A DNA stretch of 64,000 nt from Thalassotalea litorea (lineage in GTDB: Bacteria; Pseudomonadota; Gammaproteobacteria; Enterobacterales; Alteromonadaceae), in the NCBI RefSeq assembly GCF_005843925.1, contig NZ_VCBC01000014.1, positions 1-64,000 of the forward strand, given 5' to 3'. Made by a program: the position numbers and the translations under genes. The notes below the pieces were generated by a model that saw only the letters and a program-made list of their open reading frames with translations, made no database searches and was not told the origin of the DNA. Of this stretch, positions 8,170 through 16,107 are shown piece by piece. Numbering within the stretch: the first letter of the stretch is position 1; every line of letters starts with the position of its first letter.

Positions 8170-9162
8170 CTAACCTCGACAATGGGGTTGGGTGAAATCC
8201 ACAATCGGGCCTTGAGGTACCACGCCCGTCGGGTTAATCATATCGTGGCTCTGATAGTAGTGCCGTTTTATGTGCGTCATATTTACCGTGGGCGCCACTC
8301 CCGGCACTTGATACAACTCCCGTAAATAACCGCTTAAGTTTGGATAATCGTCGATACGTCGCAAATTACATTTAAAGTGACCGACATAAACCGCATCGAA
8401 ACGAACTAACGTGGTGAACAGCCGCCAGTCTGCTTCGGTGATCGAATCACCTACCAGATAACGTTGTTTTCCTAAGCGTTGTTCCAGGCTATCCAATGCC
8501 ACGAATAATTCCTGCACCGCTTCATCATAAGCTTGCTGAGTGGTCGCAAATCCCGCTCGGTATACACCATTATTGATATTGCGATAAACAAAATCATTGA
8601 TGGTATCGATCTCTTCTTGCAATGGCTCTGGGTAAAAATCCCAGGGTCTGGCGCCAAGGTGATCAAATGCGACATTAAGCATACGGATAATTTCAGACGA
8701 TTCATTCGATACAATGGCCTTGGTCTTTTTATCCCATAAAACCGGCACCGTAACTCTACCGGTATATTGAGGGTCGGCCATGGTATATACCTGATGTAGG
8801 AATTCCTGGTGATTTATCTCATCCTCAACGTTAACCCAATCCGGATGATCGGAATGTTCTATCGGGGTAAAGGTCCAGCCATTTTCTTGCATAAGATAAT
8901 GCACCACGGAAACGGAAATCATTCCTTCCAATGCTTTTAATTTGCGAAATATCAAGGTTCGATGTGCCCAAGGGCACGCTAGAGAAACATAGAGATGATA
9001 ACGGTTAGGCTCCGCTTTAAATCCTTTTTGGCCATTGGGTCCGGGGCTCCCATCGGCGGTTAACCAGTGACGAAACGAAGACGCTTTGCGTTCAAATTTC
9101 CCGCCGCTTGCTTTGGTATCGTACCATTGATCCTGCCACTGGCCTTCGACTAATAAACCCAT
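8170..9162 (-). CDS. yqjG: glutathionyl-hydroquinone reductase (Xi-class GST)
   Basis: This is a 330-residue protein of the size of E. coli YqjG. The catalytic cysteine lies in SLACPWAHRT (C63), the defining CPWAxR motif of Xi-class glutathione transferases. A thioredoxin-like N-terminal half is followed by an all-helical C-terminal domain with GDSITEADWRLF. These enzymes remove glutathione from glutathionyl-hydroquinones, releasing the hydroquinone. The gene stands alone between the DUF3604 gene and the bax-like gene. Confidence 0.9.
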   Translation of the reverse strand: MGLLVEGQWQDQWYDTKASGGKFERKASSFRHWLTADGSPGPNGQKGFKAEPNRYHLYVSLACPWAHRTLIFRKLKALEGMISVSVVHYLMQENGWTFTPIEHSDHPDWVNVEDEINHQEFLHQVYTMADPQYTGRVTVPVLWDKKTKAIVSNESSEIIRMLNVAFDHLGARPWDFYPEPLQEEIDTINDFVYRNINNGVYRAGFATTQQAYDEAVQELFVALDSLEQRLGKQRYLVGDSITEADWRLFTTLVRFDAVYVGHFKCNLRRIDDYPNLSGYLRELYQVPGVAPTVNMTHIKRHYYQSHDMINPTGVVPQGPIVDFTQPHCRG

Positions 9163-9231
9163 AATATTGTTCCTAAAAATCTGTAAAGGTTAACTTGATT
9201 TGATTAAGTTTAATTTGAATAAATTTGATCT

Positions 9232-9254
9232 CGTTAAACGTGAGGCGTTTAACG
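9232..9254. repeat. perfect 9-bp inverted repeat
   Basis: CGTTAAACG at 9232-9240 pairs with CGTTTAACG at 9246-9254 around a 5-nt loop, in the gap between the yqjG start and the bax stop. It could be an operator for yqjG or a weak terminator for bax; no T-run supports the second. Confidence 0.4.
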
Positions 9255-9370
9255 ATGCGTTTATATCCGCAACCGTTAAACATCACTTTACAGGAATTGA
9301 TCAGAACAAAAATTAGAAATATTCGACCGCATTAATCGAATCAGTAGAATCTTACGGTCGTTAACTCAAA

Positions 9371-10354
9371 TTAGCGACCGACTTGAGCGATAGCGAACGC
9401 TACTGGCATATTGGCTAAATAAGCCTGATCGAAATATTGCAGCGCATTATAGGTAATCAAACCACGAATACTGCGGGTATACGCCTCGCCACGTTCGGAG
9501 TATTCGGTCAGATTATCAACGAGATCCAGACCTGCAATTACTTGATTAGAAGCTCGCAAATGATGCCTTTGTGTTCGGAACTGCTGATACGCACCAACCG
9601 TATTAAGGTTTAACATGTAAGCCTGAACGGATTCGAGCGGCGTGCTAAATCGTGCCAGACCATAATTTCCCAATTCCTTGCGTTGTTGTTTCGGTATCAT
9701 GCCATTTCCGGAATAGTCCCACTGACCAAAATACGCATGCCCTTCGAGGGTAAATCTAGAGGTTGCCCAACCGCTTTCTTCTGCGGCTTGCGCCAGCGCC
9801 AATGACGGTGGAATAATATCGACACGCGCCATTAACCGTTGTTTTTGTGATTCACTGATATTCGCACGACTACCCGCAATGACCTGATATTTCACTGCTA
9901 GCTCAATCAATTTCGGATCCGATAAACTTGCAGACTCAATAAATTGACGCTCTTGTAATATCGCTTCATTTGACATCAAAATGAGTGGCATCATGAGTTT
10001 ATAAAAAAGAGATTTTTTGACACTGACCGGTAATTTTCGCGTATCCGCTATCCAAGATGGTGCGAGTTTGGAAAACGTGATCCTCGGAACCGCCTGATTA
10101 TTGTGATGCCAGTTTACTGGGTGGTAATCGAGCAATTCATAAAGGGCGAACAAGTCATCGATTGTCGCGGTTTCAATCACCACAGAATTCGGTGCAAGCA
10201 CTTGTTCCGTAACAATATCGGCTCGTTGTTGAAGTGGCGTCAGCTGGGTGCTTGCGGATGCATTGACAGATACCATAAGCGCCAGTAACGCAGGAAAAAC
10301 GATAAAAGAGAGTAAGCGCCCAACCGGGGGAAATAAATAGCGTGATCCTTGCAT
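9371..10354 (-). CDS. bax: Bax-type glucosaminidase-domain protein
   Basis: This encodes 327 residues with a signal peptide (hydrophobic stretch up to VSVNASAS, near residue 35). The C-terminal half is a GH73-like glucosaminidase domain: IIPPSLALAQAAEESGW contains the glutamate expected to be catalytic, and AYFGQWDYSGNG and LARFSTPLESVQAYMLNLN are typical of the Bax group. It would cut peptidoglycan in the periplasm. The physiological role of Bax is not established. A 70-residue hypothetical protein is encoded just upstream on the same strand. Confidence 0.82.
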   Translation of the reverse strand: MQGSRYLFPPVGRLLSFIVFPALLALMVSVNASASTQLTPLQQRADIVTEQVLAPNSVVIETATIDDLFALYELLDYHPVNWHHNNQAVPRITFSKLAPSWIADTRKLPVSVKKSLFYKLMMPLILMSNEAILQERQFIESASLSDPKLIELAVKYQVIAGSRANISESQKQRLMARVDIIPPSLALAQAAEESGWATSRFTLEGHAYFGQWDYSGNGMIPKQQRKELGNYGLARFSTPLESVQAYMLNLNTVGAYQQFRTQRHHLRASNQVIAGLDLVDNLTEYSERGEAYTRSIRGLITYNALQYFDQAYLANMPVAFAIAQVGR

Positions 10355-10517
10355 TTGTTATTATCTCAATCAAAACTGGGTTTTTTATTGAGTATAGACG
10401 CTATTTTAAAAAGTACTTTTTAACCGCTGTTTTCATTCATTATTTTATACAAATGTTCAATAGTGTGTACCTTAAGAATCAATATTTGTCTGAAATTCGA
10501 AGACTGCCCCCTCCCCT

Positions 10518-10730
10518 TTATTCCAATTTAAAATATCGGTAGCCTTGCCGATATAGCTGACAGGCCATCAGCAGATCACCTTCAAATTCCAATCGCTTCG
10601 CACGTTTAAATAACTCTTCCATAAACAGCAAATTGCCCGCATTGGCCTGTTGAATAACCTGGTTATCGTCAAACTTCGCCAGCCATTGTCGGTGATTTTG
10701 TTGAGATAAATACGAGATATAGGATGCCAC
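10518..10730 (-). CDS. small hypothetical protein
   Basis: This is a 70-residue reading frame starting with GTG, with GGAG eight bases upstream. The product is soluble, rich in Q, L and aromatic residues, and helical in appearance (ANAGNLLFMEELFKRAKRLE), somewhat like a single tetratricopeptide-type helix pair. I do not recognise a family. It is on the same strand and 163 bases upstream of bax. A real gene is likely but not certain. Confidence 0.5.
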   Translation of the reverse strand: MASYISYLSQQNHRQWLAKFDDNQVIQQANAGNLLFMEELFKRAKRLEFEGDLLMACQLYRQGYRYFKLE

Positions 10731-10989
10731 TTTGATTCTCCGTTGCTTGCGTGTTCGTATCTAAATCGACCATAACGGAATCTGTATCCGAGATCCTATT
10801 GCTGACGAGATGAAATATGATCAATGATGAAAGAACAAAGATGAATGGTGATAGCGAAAAGGAGAAGGATAAAGCTTGCCTGCGCAAACAAGTATTTAAG
10901 TTATCCGTTTAAGAATACCTTTTTGCATTTTGGCTGCACAATGACGGAATTTAGCGCGCGATATCCCATGTATTCGGAAATTTTAAAAA

Positions 10990-12285
10990 CTAAACCGTCG
11001 TAAAGTGTGGATTGTTTAATGCTTGTTGCAGTGGAATATCCGGTAAACCGTTATCCCGAAGGGCGTGAATAAATTTCAATGTTTTAAAGGCATCAAACCA
11101 GACCCTAAGTTGCCGGTTCACTTGAGCGCTCGAAATTGATTGTGCCCCAAGTTTATCAAGAAAGTCAGCAAAACCGATATCCGCCAAGGAGCGGCTACAA
11201 ACCGCTGATAAATCTTGCAACGCTATCGCTAACTCCTCGAGGTTTCCAGCGCTTGTATTCATTGCGTCAAGTAGCTGTTTTAACTCTACAAATACTTGCG
11301 GTTGATAGTAGCAATAATCTTGTTTGTTTTGTTGCAAATTGATGATTTTCTCTACCGCAGGACCGGTGCCAAATGGCACTCTATCTGATACTCGGGCATC
11401 GATTTTTATTTGCACACTTTGTTCATTTTTTATCTTACCGAGCTTGGCAATCTTGTTAAGCAGGTAAAAATCTTCTCCGGCAGCGCGTTTGGGAAACCCG
11501 CGCACTTTGACATAGGCATCGGCGCAAAAAGCCAAAATACTACCAATGGTGAAAAAGTTATAGGGACTACCGGCGTAGCTCAACCCCGCCACATAATAGC
11601 GCATCGACAGTTCATAAAGGTGTGTCGCTGCGCCCTCTTGTTGATGCTCTATGGAATCCACCGCTTGATGATAAAAGCCAAACACCAAAGCTCTGGTATC
11701 GTCACTAATGTTGGCAAGCGTAGAGAAATAATTTTCTGGTAAATGGGCGTCGGCGTCAGTGGAGTAGACCCAGGGCGATTGGATCTGTTTTTGGCTGATT
11801 AATTGGCATGCGAGATCCGCCGCAATCTTCCGTGCCAGACCTACCCCTTGTTTATGTGGGATCGGCTGAGTAAAGCGATCAACAACTAATACAAAACTGC
11901 CACTTTTTAGCTGCAATAGAGACAAGTTTTCACACTGCCAGATGCGATCCCCGATATGATCAATTTTCTCGAACAGTTGCCGTTGCGGTTCGATATCCAT
12001 GTCGGTATCTGGTTGATTAATTACGACAATTAAAAGTTTATCCTGTTGAGATTCGGTCACAATATTAAACCGATGACAAAATTCTGCTGACTCTTTATAG
12101 GCCGGCAGTATTACAACCTGCGCAAAGACTAACGTCTGAGGAAAGGATGCTAATCGCGTCACTTCCGGCTCTGCAAAATTTGCCAGATATTTGCTAAACG
12201 TTTTGTCGATAGCCAGATTATCTCTCCTTGCCTGTACGCCTATTGGGTATTCAATAACAGACGAAATCCAATTTAACTTGCGCAC
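10990..12285 (-). CDS. glycosyltransferase-like protein (GT-A fold)
   Basis: This encodes 431 residues. The first half looks like a family 2 glycosyltransferase: VVILPAYKES at about 55, then YSTDADAHLPENYF, whose DAD would bind the metal and nucleotide sugar, and later KRAAGEDFYLLNKIAKLG, which matches the acceptor-side ED motif. No membrane helix is obvious, so it is probably cytoplasmic. The substrate is unknown. The start is GTG at 12285. The gene follows miaE by 44 bases on the same strand and may be co-transcribed with it, though no functional link is known. Confidence 0.7.
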   Translation of the reverse strand: MRKLNWISSVIEYPIGVQARRDNLAIDKTFSKYLANFAEPEVTRLASFPQTLVFAQVVILPAYKESAEFCHRFNIVTESQQDKLLIVVINQPDTDMDIEPQRQLFEKIDHIGDRIWQCENLSLLQLKSGSFVLVVDRFTQPIPHKQGVGLARKIAADLACQLISQKQIQSPWVYSTDADAHLPENYFSTLANISDDTRALVFGFYHQAVDSIEHQQEGAATHLYELSMRYYVAGLSYAGSPYNFFTIGSILAFCADAYVKVRGFPKRAAGEDFYLLNKIAKLGKIKNEQSVQIKIDARVSDRVPFGTGPAVEKIINLQQNKQDYCYYQPQVFVELKQLLDAMNTSAGNLEELAIALQDLSAVCSRSLADIGFADFLDKLGAQSISSAQVNRQLRVWFDAFKTLKFIHALRDNGLPDIPLQQALNNPHFTTV

Positions 12286-12329
12286 TTCATAAATCCGCGA
12301 GTTAACGGGTTAATATTAATGGCTAGCCG

Positions 12330-12920
12330 TTAATGCAAGGCCGCTCTAAATGGTAATTTTGAGCAAATACCCGCTTCAAAGTCGAGCACTTCTTCAAGTC
12401 GTTGATAAACCATTTCTTCTTCGAAATACTCGAGAGCCAGCTCAACAAACAAGTTTTTATGTTTTTCTTCTGATTTAGCAATCGCCACATAAAATTCTTT
12501 CTCTTTGCCCTCTGGCAATGCTTGAGCAATCAGAGAAAAACGCTCATGACCACGGGCTTCAATAACGCCGGCAACCAACAAACGATCAAGGAAAAACACA
12601 TCAGAGCCACGACGGAACAAGGTGCGAATTTCATTAATGTAAGGGTCTTTTTGATCGTTACCTAAGGTTACATCACGTTTTTGAAGCAGTTTTAACACTT
12701 GCTTAAAGTGGATCATTTCCTCAATCGCTAAATCCGTCATCGCCCGTACGAGGTTTTTACGATCAGGGTAATGGGACAACATCGACATCGCCATACCCGA
12801 TGCTTTCTTCTCGGCTGCAGCGTGATCTTGTAAAAATGCGTCAAAATCTTCCAGGGCAACTTGTGCCCACTCTGGTGGAGTCTGGTATTTTAATTCAAAC
12901 ATGGATTGCGTAGTTACCAT
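12330..12920 (-). CDS. miaE: tRNA-(ms2io6A)-hydroxylase MiaE
   Basis: This encodes 196 residues matching MiaE, the di-iron monooxygenase that hydroxylates the isopentenyl group of ms2i6A at position 37 of tRNAs. The ligand motifs are visible in order: AAEKKASG, EEMIHFKQVLK, VIEARGHERF and KSEEKHKNLF, giving the paired E and ExxH ligands of a ferritin-like four-helix bundle. The start is uncertain by six codons (12920 or 12902), because neither has a strong ribosome-binding site. It probably leads a two-gene unit with the glycosyltransferase-like gene. Confidence 0.93.
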   Translation of the reverse strand: MVTTQSMFELKYQTPPEWAQVALEDFDAFLQDHAAAEKKASGMAMSMLSHYPDRKNLVRAMTDLAIEEMIHFKQVLKLLQKRDVTLGNDQKDPYINEIRTLFRRGSDVFFLDRLLVAGVIEARGHERFSLIAQALPEGKEKEFYVAIAKSEEKHKNLFVELALEYFEEEMVYQRLEEVLDFEAGICSKLPFRAALH

Positions 12921-13095
12921 TAAAACGAGTGGTTAAAATTGCGCTTATTCTATAGTTTCTCTAACTCTTGCGCCATAGAGAGTTACAGAAAACCTACCTG
13001 GCATATGTGGATAGGCGACACTGAACGGTAATGAGCGATAATGAAAACCAAAATCTAATTTATTCGCACCCTTGGCAATCGTCTTTATTCCGTCG

Positions 13096-13115
13096 CAAAG
13101 TATTTAAATACTTTG
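13096..13115. promoter_or_regulatory. 20-bp perfect palindrome upstream of the sirtuin-like gene
   Basis: CAAAGTATTTAAATACTTTG is a perfect palindrome centred about 77 bp upstream of the ATG at 13182. Its symmetry and position suggest a binding site for a dimeric repressor, perhaps overlapping the promoter. No regulator gene lies beside it, so the binder is unknown. Confidence 0.45.
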
Positions 13116-13181
13116 TATTTGCGAACCGCGCAAATTCAAGGTAGCGTGCTTTTATTGTTGTTTGTGATCAGGAGCAATTTA

Positions 13182-13907
13182 ATGGATGAAACTTTATACA
13201 TAACCGGTGCGGGCGTCAGTAGTGAAAGTGGTATTCCTACATTTCGCGGTGAAGACGGGTTCTGGACCATAGGCAGTGAAAATTATACACCGCAGGAAAT
13301 GGCAACTCGTGCCATGTATCAAACCAATCCGGTGGAGTTTTTAACCTGGTATTATCATCGATTTGCCAGCTACCGCCATCATGGGCCTAACGACGTACAC
13401 CACTGGCTTACAGATAAAAACCTGATCACCCAAAATATCGATGGCCTGGACGGTAAAGCTGGCAATCAGGACTATATCGCCATTCATGGACGATTGGACC
13501 AAATGACCTTGTTTCACGAGCAAGGCCCTGTCGTCGACACGTATATGACGCCCTGGGAAGAAGTCGACCCAAACAATGTTCAAGCGTCGCTGTTAAACAT
13601 TTTTAACATCGATCCCAGTTCAAAACTTCCACAGTTAGATCATTCTTTTAAACCCTTTGTATTGCTGTTTGATGAGTTTTATACCGATTTATATCGCATC
13701 GGAGAAGCACAACAACGCATGCAGGATGCCGAGCGAATGGTGTTTATGGGAACCTCCTTTAGTGTCAACATTACCCAAATGGCATTAAGAGCTGCGATTA
13801 ATAATCGAATACCTATCGAAATTGTCGATCCAAGCCCGGTAGAAATTCCTTACCAGCATGTTTCCTATTTCAAAATGAAGGCTAGCGATTACATAAAACA
13901 AAGATAA
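13182..13907 (+). CDS. sirtuin-like (SIR2 family) protein lacking zinc cysteines
   Basis: This encodes 241 residues. The NAD-binding Rossmann motif GAGVSSESGIPTFRG lies at 9-23, TQNIDGLDG at 83-91, the general-base histidine in IHGR at 102 and GTSFSVN near 200. All key sirtuin motifs are present, so NAD-dependent deacylation or ADP-ribosyl transfer is plausible. Ordinary sirtuins have four zinc-binding cysteines after the HG motif; this protein contains no cysteine at all, and that region is replaced by TLFHEQGPVVDTYMTPWEEV. The ATG at 13182 has AGGAG seven bases upstream. A 20-bp palindrome lies upstream. Confidence 0.82.
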   Translation: MDETLYITGAGVSSESGIPTFRGEDGFWTIGSENYTPQEMATRAMYQTNPVEFLTWYYHRFASYRHHGPNDVHHWLTDKNLITQNIDGLDGKAGNQDYIAIHGRLDQMTLFHEQGPVVDTYMTPWEEVDPNNVQASLLNIFNIDPSSKLPQLDHSFKPFVLLFDEFYTDLYRIGEAQQRMQDAERMVFMGTSFSVNITQMALRAAINNRIPIEIVDPSPVEIPYQHVSYFKMKASDYIKQR

Positions 13908-14034
13908 TTACACTAAAATGTCAGCCATTACATTTTGTCGCAATCAATAACAAGCTATTGCCAGACAAAACACTTTTAGTGGCAAGTTTTACAGGGTGAA
14001 AACAGCTTTTACTAAGCTTGAGAGGTATGATTAT

Positions 14035-14109
14035 CAGCGTTAACTTTTCATAAGTTTTCTCCCTTAAATACTAGATTTTAACCCCGCGCCATGCGGGGTT
14101 TGTTTTTTC
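14035..14109 (+). ncRNA. candidate small RNA (block shared with 27096)
   Basis: The segment 14035-14068 starts with CAGCGTTAACTTTTCATA and ends in CTCCCTTAAA, then leads into a strong intrinsic terminator: AACCCCGC (14080-14087) pairs with GCGGGGTT (14093-14100), followed by a T-run. The same 18-base start and a similar pyrimidine-rich block precede an unrelated terminator hairpin near 27096. TGATTAT just upstream (14028-14034) is -10 like, but no good -35 is seen. It could be a small RNA, or the 3' part of a transcript from the sirtuin-like gene that ends at 13907. Confidence 0.45.
14080..14109 (+). terminator. intrinsic terminator
   Basis: An 8-bp GC-rich stem (14080-14087 with 14093-14100) with a 5-nt loop is followed by TGTTTTTT. 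It ends either the candidate small RNA or a transcript from the sirtuin-like gene. Confidence 0.85.
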
Positions 14110-14211
14110 TAATAACTGCGTTTCTGTCTATCCCACAAAAATCCTGGTTGCATAGCAAATCCCAGAGCCTTTGCTATGCTCAATTTAGCCTAAATAAAAA
14201 ACAACAAGTCT

Positions 14212-15936
14212 ATGAAACTACTCACAAAGCTGATTACTGTCGGATTTTGCTGCGTCACCATCACCCTATTTACCTTTTCTGAACGTTTATATTCAAAAGC
14301 GTACCCAATCATGGCTGCACTCAATGTAAACCAGTCTGGTAACCTGCGCTTTGAATTAGCGGATGATAGTGAAAATCAAACAAAGGCGATTATTACCCAA
14401 TGGCATGACAATGAAAAAAAGCGGCAGGGTGGAAAATTTCAATCTCACGGTTGGTGGCCCTGGGGGGTGAATGGTTTCGACTATGACAATGATGGTGACA
14501 TCGATTTGTACCTGTCCCATCATGGTAAGCCTGGTGGTAAAATTTTGGTCAATCAACTGCAAGAAAGCAATAAGCTTACGTTTATCGATTTAAAGCAAAT
14601 CAACCCATCGCTACCCTACTTACCCGGTGCCGACGACAAGCCTAAATTTTTCGATTTTGACGGCGATGGCTGGCTCGATATCGCCGGTTTATCTGATGAA
14701 AGCAAGCCCGAGTACCTGTTTAACCAACAAGGCGATGGGTTTCTCGGTCGTGGCAAAGGCTTCACCCTAAGACCTTTATCCAAACCGCTGGATATCGTTG
14801 ATATCAACTTTGATGGTTACCTCGACCTCGACGGTGGCGTTAAAGGTGTCTGGATATATCAACCACAAACAAAGTCATTCAACCGAGACGAGCCAATCAC
14901 GACAACGGAACCGCCAGGGCTTGAAGAAAAGTACCAAAACCTGACGGAAAAACACAAAGCGATGCGCAAGAAAAATCGTTTTTTCAGAGCCAAGTACCAT
15001 CAATACTTTCCCACCCATCAGCATGGTTTAAGCCCAAATCTTATCGATCTAAATTTTGATGGTCTCGGCGATATTATTATCGCGGGATCTGCCAGTTATG
15101 GTGGCGACAAGATAGGGCATTATCTATTGCAAAACGACAAAGGTCAGTATCATGGTGCCAATAAAACATTAGGACTGCCAGAAGATGCGGTGCCCATTTA
15201 TTACGGCGACATTAATAATGATCACCTTGATGACTTATTGGTAATTGGCGACAGTAAAAGTGGATGGTATTTGAACTCTTTAAACGGATTCAAATATCAC
15301 TCAACCGGCATGGATGCGTTTTTTAAAAAACGTGCACCCTACTTATTGCGCGCCTATCCAGTCGATTTCGATGGTGATTCCGATCCCGATTTTGTGATGA
15401 ATAACCCCAGATTAAAAATCACCGAAGTATATGAGAACCTGGGGGATGGAAACTTCAGTCGAGTATTATTCAGTAAATCCTGGAGTGCCAACCCTGTATA
15501 TATCGCCGACATCGATAATGATGGCGATAACGACTTAATTCTCGGTGGCAACAATAGCGAAAGCGACACACGACTGTCGATTTTTATCAATGAAAGTAAA
15601 ATGGACGGCAATCAGGTCACGGTTTACCCCAGGTATAAAATTCCTAATATTTATGCAGCAGGCTCCCTGATTAAGCTTTATATCACAGACAAAGAAGAGA
15701 ATAAAAAACGTACCCTGCTGGCAAAATCCCGCTGGAACGGAGAACCTGTGACCTTTCATATTGGCAGTGCCGAGCAGGTCAATATTGAGATCAGTTATCC
15801 TGACAATAAAAAAACCCGATTTGACGGCCTCGCGGCAAATCAAACGTACACACTTCACTACAACGGGCAAGTGGAAGGTGGCTATCAAGCCGCCACCTTT
15901 AAATCTGGTGCGAAGTCTCAGCAAGCGCGCCCATAA
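14212..15936 (+). CDS. secreted FG-GAP/VCBS repeat protein with ASPIC/UnbV-like end
   Basis: This encodes 574 residues with an N-terminal hydrophobic segment that is probably a signal peptide. The body has seven calcium-binding DxDxDG-like loops spaced as in FG-GAP beta-propeller repeats, for example DYDNDGDIDLY, DFDGDGWLDIAG, DFDGDSDPDFVM and DIDNDGDNDLIL. The last 100 residues (HIGSAEQVNIEISYPDNKK) resemble the ASPIC/UnbV domain that often closes such propellers. An exported adhesion or binding role is inferred. The ribosome-binding site before the ATG at 14212 is weak. Confidence 0.75.
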   Translation: MKLLTKLITVGFCCVTITLFTFSERLYSKAYPIMAALNVNQSGNLRFELADDSENQTKAIITQWHDNEKKRQGGKFQSHGWWPWGVNGFDYDNDGDIDLYLSHHGKPGGKILVNQLQESNKLTFIDLKQINPSLPYLPGADDKPKFFDFDGDGWLDIAGLSDESKPEYLFNQQGDGFLGRGKGFTLRPLSKPLDIVDINFDGYLDLDGGVKGVWIYQPQTKSFNRDEPITTTEPPGLEEKYQNLTEKHKAMRKKNRFFRAKYHQYFPTHQHGLSPNLIDLNFDGLGDIIIAGSASYGGDKIGHYLLQNDKGQYHGANKTLGLPEDAVPIYYGDINNDHLDDLLVIGDSKSGWYLNSLNGFKYHSTGMDAFFKKRAPYLLRAYPVDFDGDSDPDFVMNNPRLKITEVYENLGDGNFSRVLFSKSWSANPVYIADIDNDGDNDLILGGNNSESDTRLSIFINESKMDGNQVTVYPRYKIPNIYAAGSLIKLYITDKEENKKRTLLAKSRWNGEPVTFHIGSAEQVNIEISYPDNKKTRFDGLAANQTYTLHYNGQVEGGYQAATFKSGAKSQQARP

Positions 15937-16107
15937 TATCAAGATAAATGGTACCGATGTAAACCTACTGCAACTGCCCTACCCCTGACCCTACCGATTT
16001 ATTCGCCTATTTTAATGGCTTGACTGTACACGATTGTCGTTGAAAGATATCCTACCATTGACAGAATTATCGGCGGGGTAAAACTCGCAATAAAATGAGA
16101 ACGAACA

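Noticed and set aside
16020..16083. TTGACT and TTGACA as promoters of the M13 peptidase gene
   Set aside because: No matching -10 element lies at 16-18 bp from either, so I did not annotate a promoter.
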